In this document: positions 35,443-44,297 of the stretch, in pieces | Position numbering within the stretch: position 1 is the stretch's first letter | How the letters are laid out: each line of letters opens with the position of its first letter | Source: BPGX01 sp035405785 | Lineage (GTDB): Bacteria > Bacteroidota > Bacteroidia > B-17B0 > Aurantibacillaceae | DNA: 64,000 bases | Reading direction: 5' to 3' | Assembly: GCA_035405785.1 (NCBI GenBank) | Contig: DAONJS010000001.1 | Span: 496,001-560,000 of the forward strand | Translations under genes and position numbers: made by a program | Notes under the pieces: model-generated | Databases searched by the model: none | Told to the model about the DNA's origin: nothing | What the model saw: only the letters and a program-made list of their open reading frames with translations

Positions 35443-37044
35443 TTACTTTTTAAATATTTTTAGTAAATCCTTCAAATGAAAAGTATTGATACAATTTTCT
35501 TTTTTAAGCCCTGCTTTTTGTGCTACCATTACACCATACAAAGTATCTTGAATAGCCGTTGCACTATGAGCATCTGGGTTAATAGCAATATAAACACCTT
35601 TTTCAACACAATATCTAATCCATCTCCAATCAATATCTAACCTGTAAGTGTTAGCGTTTAATTCAATAACTACTTTGTTAGCAGCACAAGCATCAATGAT
35701 TTTTTTATGATTAACAGGATAACCTTTTCTGATAAGTAATAATCTGCCTGTTGGATGTCCGAGAATGTTTGTATAGGGATTTTCTATGGCTTTAATGATT
35801 CTTTCCGTAGCTTCTTTTTCGCTCATTTCAAAATGACTATGAATAGATGCTACTACAAAGTCAAATTGTTTTAATATATCTTCGTCATAATCAAGGTTAC
35901 CATTTTTTAGAATATCGCTTTCAATGCCTTTTAGTATTTTGAAATTTTTGAATTGATGATTTAATTTTTCAATTTCCTGATGTTGTTCTAATACTCTTTC
36001 TGGTGATAAGCCATTAGCATAAGTAGCAGATTGAGAATGATCGCATATTCCAAGATATTCAAATCTTTGCTGATGAGTGTATATTGCCATTTCTTCAAGA
36101 GTATTCACACCATCGCTATATGTAGAGTGGCAATGCAAAATGCCTTTGAAATCAGTATATTCAATAGGATGAGAAACAGGTTTTATTGCTGAGCAATAGA
36201 AAAATTCTGAGATATCTTCTCTTTGTGGTGGCAAAATATAAGCCGTATCAAGTGATGCAAATACTTCTTTTTCTGAATTAAATTTTTTGTGAGACAAATT
36301 ATAAAAATGAATACTTTCCAAAAAATCTTTGCTCCCTGTTGTTTCTACTAATTTGTAATAATATTCATTTTCATTAACAGAATGTATAACAACAGGAATT
36401 GAAGATAATTGCTGAATCTGATGTAATAAGTGATGTGAAATTTTTTGAGTAGTAATAAATTCTATTTGTTTAATAATTTCGCAATGTCTTCTTAATTCTC
36501 CTGTAATTTCAGCATTGATTTGATGTTGCTTTAATAAATTAATAATGTCTTTTGCGATATTGAGAGCAATACCGAGTTGTAATTTATTTTTACTTTGAAT
36601 ATAGAAGTGAATGTTTTCAATGAGTGTTTGTTGTGTTTTACTACTGAAACCTTTTAATTTAGTGAGTTCATTATTTTCTGCGGCTTTAAGAAGGTCATCT
36701 ATATTTGTGATATTTAATTCTTTCCATAATTTATATACCTTTGATGATCCTAATCCTCTGATGTTAAGCAATTCTACTACTGAGGTTGGTGTTTGTTTTT
36801 CGTATTCATCTAATTCTTTAATTTTTCCATAAATTAAAATTTCTTTTATTTTTTCAAGAATGTTTTTTCCAATTCCTTTGATAGATGAAAGTTGTTGATA
36901 GTTGTCAAGTGTAATTTCCCGATTTAATTTTTCAATAATAGAAGCGGCATTTGCAATAGCACGAATTTTAAAAACATTTTCTTGGTGAAGTTCCATTAAT
37001 TTTGATAGTTGATGAAATTGTTCTGCAATGAGTAAATTGTTCAT
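35443..37044 (-). CDS. PolX-like protein: degenerate polymerase domain plus intact PHP nuclease domain
   Basis: 533 residues with the PolX layout: N-terminal 8-kDa-like and helix-hairpin-helix region (1-150, SIKGIGKNILEKI and NIRGLGSSKV), nucleotidyltransferase region (about 155-290), and PHP domain (300-533). The PHP metal ligands look complete: HCHSTYSDG (His304, His306), GICDHS, KGIESDIL, VASIHSHF, ILGHPTGR and NPDAHS. In contrast the polymerase motif, normally GSxRR...GDID, reads GELRRHCEIIKQIEF (182-196), so the catalytic aspartates align with Gln193 and Glu195. It is probably a 3'-5' exonuclease or phosphoesterase in DNA repair with little or no polymerase activity. It overlaps ispD by 4 bp. 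Confidence 0.85.
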   Translation of the reverse strand: MNNLLIAEQFHQLSKLMELHQENVFKIRAIANAASIIEKLNREITLDNYQQLSSIKGIGKNILEKIKEILIYGKIKELDEYEKQTPTSVVELLNIRGLGSSKVYKLWKELNITNIDDLLKAAENNELTKLKGFSSKTQQTLIENIHFYIQSKNKLQLGIALNIAKDIINLLKQHQINAEITGELRRHCEIIKQIEFITTQKISHHLLHQIQQLSSIPVVIHSVNENEYYYKLVETTGSKDFLESIHFYNLSHKKFNSEKEVFASLDTAYILPPQREDISEFFYCSAIKPVSHPIEYTDFKGILHCHSTYSDGVNTLEEMAIYTHQQRFEYLGICDHSQSATYANGLSPERVLEQHQEIEKLNHQFKNFKILKGIESDILKNGNLDYDEDILKQFDFVVASIHSHFEMSEKEATERIIKAIENPYTNILGHPTGRLLLIRKGYPVNHKKIIDACAANKVVIELNANTYRLDIDWRWIRYCVEKGVYIAINPDAHSATAIQDTLYGVMVAQKAGLKKENCINTFHLKDLLKIFKK

Positions 37045-37727
37045 AGTTTATTTTGTTCTAAAATTAAACGAGCCATTTCAAAGTCAATGGGATAAGTTAT
37101 TTTAATGTTATTTTTTTCACCTTCACACAAGTTTATTTTTTCACCATAAGTTTCTAAAACATTTGCTTCATCTGTAAATATAGGTTGATATTTTTGTTGA
37201 AATGCTTTGTAAAGTATAGAAAATTCAGCACATTGAGGTGTTTGAATAATTACAAATTGACTTCTGTCGGCCATTGTATTTTCATTGTTTTTAATAATGC
37301 GAATACTTTCGTTAAGTGGAATAGATGGAATTGCATTACCTTTTTCAGAGGCCATATTAAAACATCTTTGTATCAATGATTGAGACGCACAAGGTCTTGC
37401 GGCATCATGCACAGCAACTATACCAGAAAAATTTTTGGAGTGTAAAAACTCTAAACCATTTTTGACAGAATGAAAGCGGGTTTCTCCTCCTTTTGTGATA
37501 AAGATATTATAATTATTAGAAAAAAATTTTTGAATTAAATTTTGACAAACATTGATATAATTAGGATGGCAAACTATTACAGCCATTAAATCAGAATGAA
37601 ATTTCAAAAATGCATTTAATGAGTGAATGATTACTGGAATTTGATTGATTTCAACAAATTGTTTAGGAATTTTTTGCTGGCTTCTTTCGCCTATTCCACC
37701 TGCTACTAAAACAAGAGCGTAGTTCAT
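37041..37727 (-). CDS. ispD: IspD, 2-C-methyl-D-erythritol 4-phosphate cytidylyltransferase
   Basis: 228 residues, standard length. It joins CTP and MEP to give CDP-ME in the isoprenoid pathway. Motifs are the N-terminal VLVAGGIGERSQQKIPKQF loop, VAVHDAARPC with the substrate-binding Asp/Arg, and a C-terminal LCEGEKNNIKITYPIDFEMA. The first glycine loop is slightly altered (GGIGER). Its partner ispF is 13 kb away on the other strand. The stop overlaps the start of the PolX-like gene. Confidence 0.94.
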   Translation of the reverse strand: MNYALVLVAGGIGERSQQKIPKQFVEINQIPVIIHSLNAFLKFHSDLMAVIVCHPNYINVCQNLIQKFFSNNYNIFITKGGETRFHSVKNGLEFLHSKNFSGIVAVHDAARPCASQSLIQRCFNMASEKGNAIPSIPLNESIRIIKNNENTMADRSQFVIIQTPQCAEFSILYKAFQQKYQPIFTDEANVLETYGEKINLCEGEKNNIKITYPIDFEMARLILEQNKL

Positions 37728-37777
37728 TTAATGAGAAATTTACAATAAGAATTTAAAATAAAAAAATAGATAAACAT

Positions 37778-39031
37778 TTATATTTTTTTCATGATTACTA
37801 TGTATTCATTATTCATAGTATTATCTGTTTTACCAATTTGGTTTGTTGGGCTATTAATCCTTGGCATTCTTTTATTTGGGATGTTTCTAATAATTGTATT
37901 AACATGCTTAAATCCATTTTCTTCAAAAAATAATTTTGTGATTTCATCGGTAGGCAAGGTTAAACCTTTTACTTTTCTATTTCCCACTACATAGCAAGCA
38001 AAAGAATTTTTTTTAAGTGTTTTGGAAACATTTTTAATTGAATGGTAATAATCAAAATAAAAACTAAATACTTCTTCAGCCCTTTTTTGGTCAAGTTTAT
38101 TTATTTCTGTTATAATATTGTCAATTGTATCAATATCAAATTTTTCAATTTTCATTCTTTTCCCACCCATTAATTGATTATCAATTTTATTCGCTTCTTC
38201 AATTCCTAACCATTGATTGGCTAATCTAGAAAATTGTCCGTATGCGACAGTTGTTCTACTATCACCATAAGGTGGGGATGTTACAATTATATCTATTGAT
38301 TTTTCTTCAATATATTCAATAGAATAAACAGAATTAAAATCTTTTACTATTGATTTTACATTTTTATTGTTAATTGCTTTGTTAAATTCTATAAGACCCT
38401 TTTTATTGCGAGATAATTTATTTAACATTATTGCAAAAACATTAGGTTTAAAATTTTGCCTTTGTTTTTCACTCATTCTAAATAATTTAAACTCACTGTT
38501 TTTAGTATATGAACATTCTCTTACTGTTTCACTAAATGCTACATAAAAGAAATTCTTAATTTCTTCATTTGTAATTTTATCTATGAATTGTTTGATTATT
38601 GCTAAATTTTCTTGAACTGTCTTTGAAAACCAAAAATCAATATTATTAAAGTTTGGAAGAATTATGTTTGGTTTATTTATTCCAAAATTCAATGAAAAAG
38701 CAATATCATTAAATTCCTTTAAATATAAATCCAAAATTTGAATATCAATTCTTGTAGTTTTAGTTTTTGCGATTAATCTGGCTAGTGGATTTAAATCAGT
38801 TCCAATTGCATTTATACCCTTTAAATTTGCTTCTACTAAAGATGTCCCTGTTCCACAATATGGGTCAAATAACATTTTTGCATTGTTACCAAAAGTAATA
38901 ATTAATCTTTCTGCAATTTGTGGAATCATCATTGCAGGATAATTATGAAAACAATGTGTGTATGTCTTTGTGTTTTCGTTTCTAAAATCCCATGAATTAT
39001 CAATACATTTCTTTTCAGCAACTACTTGCAT
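37778..39031 (-). CDS. Type II DNA methyltransferase (probable N4-cytosine) of an R-M pair
   Basis: 417 residues. The SAM-binding motif is LFDPYCGTGTSLVEA (about 54-68), followed by AIGTDLNPLARLIAKTKTT; the catalytic motif is TSPPYGDSRTTVAYGQFSRL. An S/T-PP-Y motif in a type II enzyme beside an MvaI/BcnI-type nuclease favours N4-methylcytosine, but N6-adenine cannot be ruled out. It protects host DNA from the nuclease encoded 2 bp upstream. The gene pair is inserted between ispD and a T9SS-substrate gene. Confidence 0.88.
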   Translation of the reverse strand: MQVVAEKKCIDNSWDFRNENTKTYTHCFHNYPAMMIPQIAERLIITFGNNAKMLFDPYCGTGTSLVEANLKGINAIGTDLNPLARLIAKTKTTRIDIQILDLYLKEFNDIAFSLNFGINKPNIILPNFNNIDFWFSKTVQENLAIIKQFIDKITNEEIKNFFYVAFSETVRECSYTKNSEFKLFRMSEKQRQNFKPNVFAIMLNKLSRNKKGLIEFNKAINNKNVKSIVKDFNSVYSIEYIEEKSIDIIVTSPPYGDSRTTVAYGQFSRLANQWLGIEEANKIDNQLMGGKRMKIEKFDIDTIDNIITEINKLDQKRAEEVFSFYFDYYHSIKNVSKTLKKNSFACYVVGNRKVKGLTLPTDEITKLFFEENGFKHVNTIIRNIPNKRMPRINSPTNQIGKTDNTMNNEYIVIMKKI

Positions 39032-39033
39032 AT

Positions 39034-39714
39034 TTAAATATCTTTTATATTACTAAAGAGTAATGGTAATTTATCTTCATAAGTCCTAAATCCAGTACCA
39101 TGATTTCTTGCCCTTGTACCTTTGTCATGCAATCTCAAATCTACAAGTATGTTTTCTGCTTTGAATTGATTAGCAAGTAAATGAGGGGTTGTGTTTTTCA
39201 TTAATTGAGCTCTATAAAAATGAAAATATTCTTTACCATCTCTTTCTTCTGTAAATGCTGACACAAATAATAAGGCAGGTATTTTTTGGATAAAGCGATT
39301 GGCTAAGTCTTCTAATTTCCATTTTGCAATAATTTCTCCTGATATGTGTCTAACTGATATTTCTTTTTCATTAACATGCAAAAATAAGCCAGCACTATTT
39401 GGTTTTAAACTCATTGTATAATATAAACCTTTTCTACCATTCTTATCTACGCTACCGTATTTTCTCACCGCTTCAAGGGGCGGAATTTGCCATACTTTGT
39501 TGTTAAATGTAAATAGTGTTATTAAATTATTCCCATTAGTTCTGTGTGCTTTTATTTCAATGTTTTTTATATCTGGTTCAGCGATATTATTTTCTTTTAG
39601 ACCTAATAAAGTTTCAAAAGTATATCCTATCCCTGTAGGACCATTTCTTAATGAAGGTACAAAGCCTTTCTTTTTTATTTCTTCAAATTTAATTTTAAAT
39701 TCTTTTAGATTCAT
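39034..39714 (-). CDS. MvaI/BcnI-family type II restriction endonuclease
   Basis: 226 residues. The nuclease core fits the MvaI/BcnI family: SLRNGPTGIGYTFETLLGL, then the metal-binding set in EPDIKNIEIKAHR, giving Asp48-x4-Glu53-x-Lys55, the same spacing as I recall for MvaI. LVDLRLHDKGTRARNHGTGFR near the C-terminus is also typical. MvaI cuts CCWGG and BcnI CCSGG, so a related target is expected but not certain. It precedes its methyltransferase by 2 bp and follows the T9SS-substrate gene by 2 bp. Confidence 0.88.
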   Translation of the reverse strand: MNLKEFKIKFEEIKKKGFVPSLRNGPTGIGYTFETLLGLKENNIAEPDIKNIEIKAHRTNGNNLITLFTFNNKVWQIPPLEAVRKYGSVDKNGRKGLYYTMSLKPNSAGLFLHVNEKEISVRHISGEIIAKWKLEDLANRFIQKIPALLFVSAFTEERDGKEYFHFYRAQLMKNTTPHLLANQFKAENILVDLRLHDKGTRARNHGTGFRTYEDKLPLLFSNIKDI

Positions 39715-39716
39715 TT

Positions 39717-40784
39717 TTATCTAATTATTGTTACATTTCCTTTAAAAATTCCTTTATCTGTGCCTGTATCAAGGACATAAAAGTAAGTGCCCGTAGGAAC
39801 TTGTTCTCCATTGATAGTGCCATCCCAGTCATTTTTGTAGGATCTTTTGAAATAAATTTTTTGTCCATAACGATTGTAAATAGTCAAAGAATTATCAGGA
39901 TATTTTTCTATGTTTGCAATGTAAAACACATCGTTGATGCCATCATTATTAGGTGTGAAAGTGTTGTAAAATATCAATTCATCGTTTGGAATAACACGAA
40001 TAATAACTGTATTTGAAGCGATACATCCTGTTGAATAAATAGATGAAACGGTATAGATAATTGTGGATGGTGGAGAAGCATCTGGATTTTGTGTTTGCCC
40101 ATATGGAATGGTTAAAAAATACGGTGGTTTCCATGTGTATTGTCCTGTGCCTCCATTTACATGCAGGGTTACTAGTTCGCCTTGTTTAATAGTAGTATCT
40201 TGTGGTTTTACATTTAATGGAACTGGTGCAATGGTAATGTTTAATAAATCTATGTAACTGCAAGTGCCGTCATTTATGTAAAGTGTATAAGTGATGCCAG
40301 AGGTAGAAGTATCTGGTGTTGAAACAGGATTAGGAGAATAAGCATTATCTAAATATGTAGTGGGCATCCATGTAAACGTGCAAGAAGAACAATTTGTATT
40401 TGTAGGTGATCCTAATGTAACTACTGAATAGGTACCTTTGCAGATAAAAATATCTTCACCAGCAGAATAATTATCAATATTACTTTTAAATATATGAATT
40501 GTATCTTTACATACTTCACCTGTTTTGTCTTTTACAATTAAAACATAAAAAGGACTTTGATATGAAGATAAAACGGGATTTGCAACAGTGTCGCTGCTTA
40601 AACCTGTTGATGGTGACCACGAATAAGTGTATGGTGCTACACCACCAGAAGCAGTTGGGCTACCGCCAAGCATATAGGTAGATTGAGGACAGAAGGTAAA
40701 ATCATTTCCAGCATTACATATAAGTTGAGCATAATTAGAATAATTAATCAGAATAATCAATATGGCAAATAAAAATTTTTTCAT
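39717..40784 (-). CDS. Secreted protein with type B (gliding-associated) C-terminal T9SS domain
   Basis: 355 residues with a signal peptide (MKKFLFAILIILINYSNYAQ), PKD/SprB-like repeats with CNAGNDFTFCPQSTYMLGGSP, YSAGEDIFICKG and APVPLNVKPQDTTI segments, and the CHU_C-type sorting domain NTFTPNNDGINDVFYI...YNRYGQKIYF...WDGTINGEQVPTGTYFYVL...GNVTIIR. It should be exported by the T9SS and held at the cell surface, possibly as an adhesin. Many cysteines are paired in the repeats. The restriction nuclease gene begins 2 bp after its stop. Confidence 0.88.
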   Translation of the reverse strand: MKKFLFAILIILINYSNYAQLICNAGNDFTFCPQSTYMLGGSPTASGGVAPYTYSWSPSTGLSSDTVANPVLSSYQSPFYVLIVKDKTGEVCKDTIHIFKSNIDNYSAGEDIFICKGTYSVVTLGSPTNTNCSSCTFTWMPTTYLDNAYSPNPVSTPDTSTSGITYTLYINDGTCSYIDLLNITIAPVPLNVKPQDTTIKQGELVTLHVNGGTGQYTWKPPYFLTIPYGQTQNPDASPPSTIIYTVSSIYSTGCIASNTVIIRVIPNDELIFYNTFTPNNDGINDVFYIANIEKYPDNSLTIYNRYGQKIYFKRSYKNDWDGTINGEQVPTGTYFYVLDTGTDKGIFKGNVTIIR

Positions 40785-40857
40785 AAAATATGATGTGCAA
40801 ATTTAAATAAAATAAATTGTTATTATTCAATACACAAAAATAAAATAACTTGAATGA

Positions 40858-40949
40858 ACCACAATAGACACATAGAACACATAGATTTTCACATAGAATA
40901 TATTTTAAACACTTTGTGTTTTATATTGTGTTCTTTGATTCTATGTGGT
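40858..40949. repeat. Inverted repeat of ACCACA/ACACATAG type
   Basis: ACCACA (40858-40863) pairs with TGTGGT (40944-40949). Inside are the words GACACATAGAACACATAG and, on the far side, TTTGTGTT and GATTCTATGTGGT, so a longer imperfect hairpin can form. It occupies the gap between two secreted-protein genes. It resembles the CTTTGTGT element at 21194 and looks like a dispersed intergenic repeat. Confidence 0.6.
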
Positions 40950-41017
40950 GCAAGTGTTATATGGGGCTGAATGGTAAAAATAAATTTATTATTGGCAGAT
41001 TTTTATGAAAACATTTT

Positions 41018-43063
41018 TCAACGAAGCAATGTGATATGACCTTTCAACTCAAGGTATTCGCCTCGTGAATTTTTGTAACGAATAAGATAAACATACACAT
41101 CTTGGGGGTAATTTCCTCCATCCCAGCCAGTATTTATATCAGTAGTATAAAATATCTGTTGTCCCCATTTATCATAAATATAAAGTTGATAATATTCAGT
41201 ATTTGGGAATTGAAAAACAGGTTTCCATACATAATTTACTCCATTTGGAGCAAATGCATCGGGAATAAAAATATCACCTTCATCTAATACAAATGCTACA
41301 TTAGAATTTGATGTTTCCGAAAATCCATAAGGATTTCCAGCGTTTTCTGCAGCAATAATAACATAACCAATTTTTCCGGGATTTTCAATTAAATCAGAAT
41401 AGTTATCTGAATAAGTAAAAGTAGAAGCAGGGAGAATGGCTCTTGGTGTGCTTTCTAAAACATTATTGATTTTTCTGAAAACATAATAATCACTTACACC
41501 AGTTGGCCATCCTTGATAATCACTCCAATCTAATTTTGCAGTAAATGATTGAAATTTATCTTTTTTGGCTTTCAGTAAAATGGTTTTACTTACATTACTT
41601 AAATTTCTTCTATTACCACAACTGTCTAAAATGTATGCTTTATAATAATAAGAATTTTTAATGGTGTTGATAGAAAGCGAATTATCAGTATAAAAATAGG
41701 ATGTAGTATTAGTTGAAGTGGGAATGATTGTTACACTTTGATAATTGATGTTATCAATACTTCTTAATAACTCTATACCCGTAGAAACTTTAGTAGAATC
41801 AACATAAAAAGCAAGTGCTACACTATGTGTATCTTTTATAGTAACATATCTGATATAAGTGAAAGAAGGAACAGGAGAGCCATAAGCATTAAAGCAAATT
41901 AAATTTGAAGATGCAGTAATGCCTGATTTACTTTTTGCTCTAACATAGATGCAATAATTACTATTATAGTTTAATAGATTGTAAAAATAATTTGTGTTGG
42001 AAGTGCTGTCAATTAAGATAAAAGGATTTCCATTTTCTGAAATGTAAATGTAGTATTTACTAATTCCTCCTGATAATTGTGGGGTATTCCATTGTAATTG
42101 TATGCTGTGTGCACATACATTGTATGCAGATTTTAAGAACATAGTAGTTTGTCCGCCGCTTAAAATGCTTACATTTTTACAACTATCTATTGCAGAAATT
42201 AAAAACTGAACTGTTCCTGTACTTGCAGAAGTTGATGAATAGGTATATGCAGTATTATTGAATCCCCATACAGTATCAATGGGTACATTGATGCCCCCAA
42301 TTACTTGATAAATAATATAACCTGCACAATCTGGAGAAGGAGAAGGATTCCATCCTAAAACAGTTTGACCATTTGGTAATACACTTGCAGAATCTAATGT
42401 AGGAACAATAGGTGGTAAGTTGTCCAAAAAACTTCCATTAGCGATATTTGAAACAGAAGCACATCCAGATGAGTCAAGAAGTTGTATGTAGTAATAATAA
42501 TTAGTGCCATTGCAAAGTCGTGCTACTGTATCATTGTATTTTATATTTGATGTTTGTGTTAATAAGTTAAATGGTGGTATGCCGGTAGTGTTTTTGTAAA
42601 TATCAAATTTTGGATAAGATGTAGATAAATGTGGTATATGAATATCATTGTAATTTAGTTTTGCTACACCACCACCAATTCCTGTGATAGATAAAAAGAT
42701 AGAGTGTAAAGTATCAGAAATAGCAGAGGCGGTCATTCCATTTGGTCCCCAGCGTGTGCGAATAAAATAATAGCGACTTTGTGTATTTCCTCCTGCACCG
42801 GTATGGGTAAATGAAGTAGTACCAATTGTGTAGATAGTGTTGATTAGTAAATAAGGACCTAAATTAGAATTGGACTGAAAAATTTCATAAGCATAAAATT
42901 GATTAAAAGGATCAGAAGGCGGAATCCAATTAATAACAATATCACCGGCACCATTGATAACTGAAACACATTTTAATTTTGCAGGATTTGCCTGATTGGC
43001 TTGTGCAAAACAATCAAATGAACAAATGAATAAAAAAACAAATATGTATGATAAATTTTTCAT
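41018..43063 (-). CDS. Large secreted protein, Fn3-like repeats and type B T9SS domain
   Basis: 681 residues from the ATG at 43063; the longer frame starts with GTG and lacks advantage. The signal peptide (MKNLSYIFVFLFICSFDCFAQ) is followed by several fibronectin-III-like repeats (for example NGQTVLGWNPSPSPDCAGYIIY, HSIQLQWNTPQ) and the gliding-associated C-terminal domain FIPDAFAPNGVNYVWKPVF...YDKWGQQIFYT...GWDGGNYPQDVYVYLIRY...GHITLLR. Likely a cell-surface protein secreted by the T9SS. It lies in tandem with another type B substrate (39717-40784). Confidence 0.87.
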   Translation of the reverse strand: MKNLSYIFVFLFICSFDCFAQANQANPAKLKCVSVINGAGDIVINWIPPSDPFNQFYAYEIFQSNSNLGPYLLINTIYTIGTTSFTHTGAGGNTQSRYYFIRTRWGPNGMTASAISDTLHSIFLSITGIGGGVAKLNYNDIHIPHLSTSYPKFDIYKNTTGIPPFNLLTQTSNIKYNDTVARLCNGTNYYYYIQLLDSSGCASVSNIANGSFLDNLPPIVPTLDSASVLPNGQTVLGWNPSPSPDCAGYIIYQVIGGINVPIDTVWGFNNTAYTYSSTSASTGTVQFLISAIDSCKNVSILSGGQTTMFLKSAYNVCAHSIQLQWNTPQLSGGISKYYIYISENGNPFILIDSTSNTNYFYNLLNYNSNYCIYVRAKSKSGITASSNLICFNAYGSPVPSFTYIRYVTIKDTHSVALAFYVDSTKVSTGIELLRSIDNINYQSVTIIPTSTNTTSYFYTDNSLSINTIKNSYYYKAYILDSCGNRRNLSNVSKTILLKAKKDKFQSFTAKLDWSDYQGWPTGVSDYYVFRKINNVLESTPRAILPASTFTYSDNYSDLIENPGKIGYVIIAAENAGNPYGFSETSNSNVAFVLDEGDIFIPDAFAPNGVNYVWKPVFQFPNTEYYQLYIYDKWGQQIFYTTDINTGWDGGNYPQDVYVYLIRYKNSRGEYLELKGHITLLR

Positions 43064-43071
43064 TATTGCCA

Positions 43072-43079
43072 CAAATATA
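43072..43079 (-). promoter_or_regulatory. -7 element for the Fn3-repeat gene (TATATTTG)
   Basis: TATATTTG on the minus strand fits TAnnTTTG and lies 9 bp upstream of the ATG at 43063, implying a leader of only a few bases. There is no good -33 match at 19-21 bp. Confidence 0.45.
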
Positions 43080-43218
43080 ACGAATTATTTTGAAACTTTA
43101 TTGCTAATGTTTTTTCTTTAATTAATTTACGAAAATTTTAGGGTAATAACATTTTTTCTCCCACTTTTTTAGAAAAAAGTAAGCAAAAAATTTGCTTTTA
43201 GAAGGCGGTCTGTCTACA

Positions 43219-43308
43219 TCGTCATTGCGAGCGTAGCGAAGAAATCTCAAAAGAATATTGCACATCTCAAAATGAGATTGCTTCGGACTATCGTCATCGC
43301 AATGACGA
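43219..43308. repeat. 90-bp MITE-like element with 12-bp terminal inverted repeats
   Basis: TCGTCATTGCGA (43219-43230) and TCGCAATGACGA (43297-43308) are perfect inverted termini around a GC-richer body holding GCGTAGCGAAGAAATCTC and GAGATTGCTTCGG, which themselves pair. Elements with this CGTCATTGCGAGC signature are, from memory, widespread dispersed repeats in bacteria. It sits in the 365-bp gap between two genes. The remainder of that gap has only AT-rich sequence, including ACTCAAAACTAAACACT words near 43397, and no supported gene. Confidence 0.75.
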
Positions 43309-43428
43309 TAAAACATAAAAGTAATTTTTTCATATGGAGATAGCACTAAGAGCATTGAAGCGGAATTTTTTCGGAAATTAAAGTATTTTGGTATAACTCA
43401 AAACTAAACACTAAAAACTATACGCTTT

Positions 43429-44217
43429 TCACTTTTTAAATTCAGTTACTTCACGATCGTAACAAAGATAATAAGTTCCTTTTGGGATATTGAAAATATC
43501 TACATTTACACCATATCCTCTTTTAATGATATTTCCATAAATATCATAAATTTCAAACATTGTTTCCTCGCTGAATTGAATTTCCTTTTTATCTTTACTC
43601 ATTATAAATGTAGGTTTTTTCTTAGCTGATTGAATTATAATTTCATTAGAATAGCGAACAGAATTATTAAACCCTACTTGTTTAATTCTAAATTTATTTT
43701 CACCACTTGTAAGAAAAGCTTTGAAAGTATAAGTGTGTCTTTCTGGCGTTCCTTTGCCGATTACTTCTCCAACAGGAATCCATTTATTCCATTTATATTG
43801 TTCAATAATGTATGGTAATGCTCCGTTTTCATCTTCTGTAATCCAAGTTATTAATCCATCGCTTGTTCCGTGTGCGGCAAGTATTACAAAAGTAGGCATT
43901 GGGCGAACATCTTCTATATTGAGTATTTTAGGGGTACAATCTTTTTTATGATATATTTCAATGAAAATTTTTTCTCCATACTTTAAATTTAAAGATGATA
44001 AATCAATTTCAAAAGCACTTGAATTTATTTCGTCAGTGGTAATATTTCCATTTACTTTTACTTCAATAGCACAAAATCCAACACTACCAGAAAAGTAGTT
44101 ATGAACATATAGATTTTTGTTTTGATAAACCCCATCAATGACTAACTTTTTTACTTCATCACTCCACAATAAAGAAGTAAAGAAGAGAGAAATTGTTATT
44201 GAAATTAGTCGGGTCAT
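43429..44217 (-). CDS. Exported hypothetical protein, probable short T9SS-type tail
   Basis: 262 residues with a signal peptide (about 1-19, SLLWSDE), two beta-sandwich-like domains, and a C-terminus FEIYDIYGNIIKRGYG...FNIPKGTYYLCYDREVTEFKK that has the look of a T9SS type A sorting domain (YD-x2-GN-x2-G...L-x-KGTYYL). I do not recognise the N-terminal part; HGTSDGLITWITEDENG is the most striking segment. It is probably secreted or surface attached. The role is unknown. Confidence 0.7.
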   Translation of the reverse strand: MTRLISITISLFFTSLLWSDEVKKLVIDGVYQNKNLYVHNYFSGSVGFCAIEVKVNGNITTDEINSSAFEIDLSSLNLKYGEKIFIEIYHKKDCTPKILNIEDVRPMPTFVILAAHGTSDGLITWITEDENGALPYIIEQYKWNKWIPVGEVIGKGTPERHTYTFKAFLTSGENKFRIKQVGFNNSVRYSNEIIIQSAKKKPTFIMSKDKKEIQFSEETMFEIYDIYGNIIKRGYGVNVDIFNIPKGTYYLCYDREVTEFKK

Positions 44218-44233
44218 TTTATATTTTTGTAGG

Positions 44234-44241
44234 CAAATATA
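44234..44241 (-). promoter_or_regulatory. -7 element for the 262-residue exported protein (TATATTTG)
   Basis: TATATTTG on the minus strand lies 17 bp upstream of the ATG at 44217. A TTTG is found 17 bp further up rather than the usual 19-21, so the promoter may be weak. Confidence 0.4.
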
Positions 44242-44297
44242 GGAAATTTATCTATATCCAAAATGTTAAAATTTTTTTTACATACCTTTTCCTCAAT

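Noticed and set aside
37778..39714. Larger defence island around the restriction-modification pair
   Set aside because: Flanking genes are ispD and secreted proteins; no further defence genes, integrase or transposase are seen.
40785..41017. CRISPR-like array in the ACACATAG region
   Set aside because: Repeat words are short, imperfect and without regular unique spacers; the pattern is a hairpin repeat, and no cas genes are nearby.
43122..43355. 77-residue minus-strand open frame
   Set aside because: Its middle part is a translation of the MITE-like element (RHCDDDSPKQ...), a well-known artefact of this repeat type. No start signal or homology supports it.
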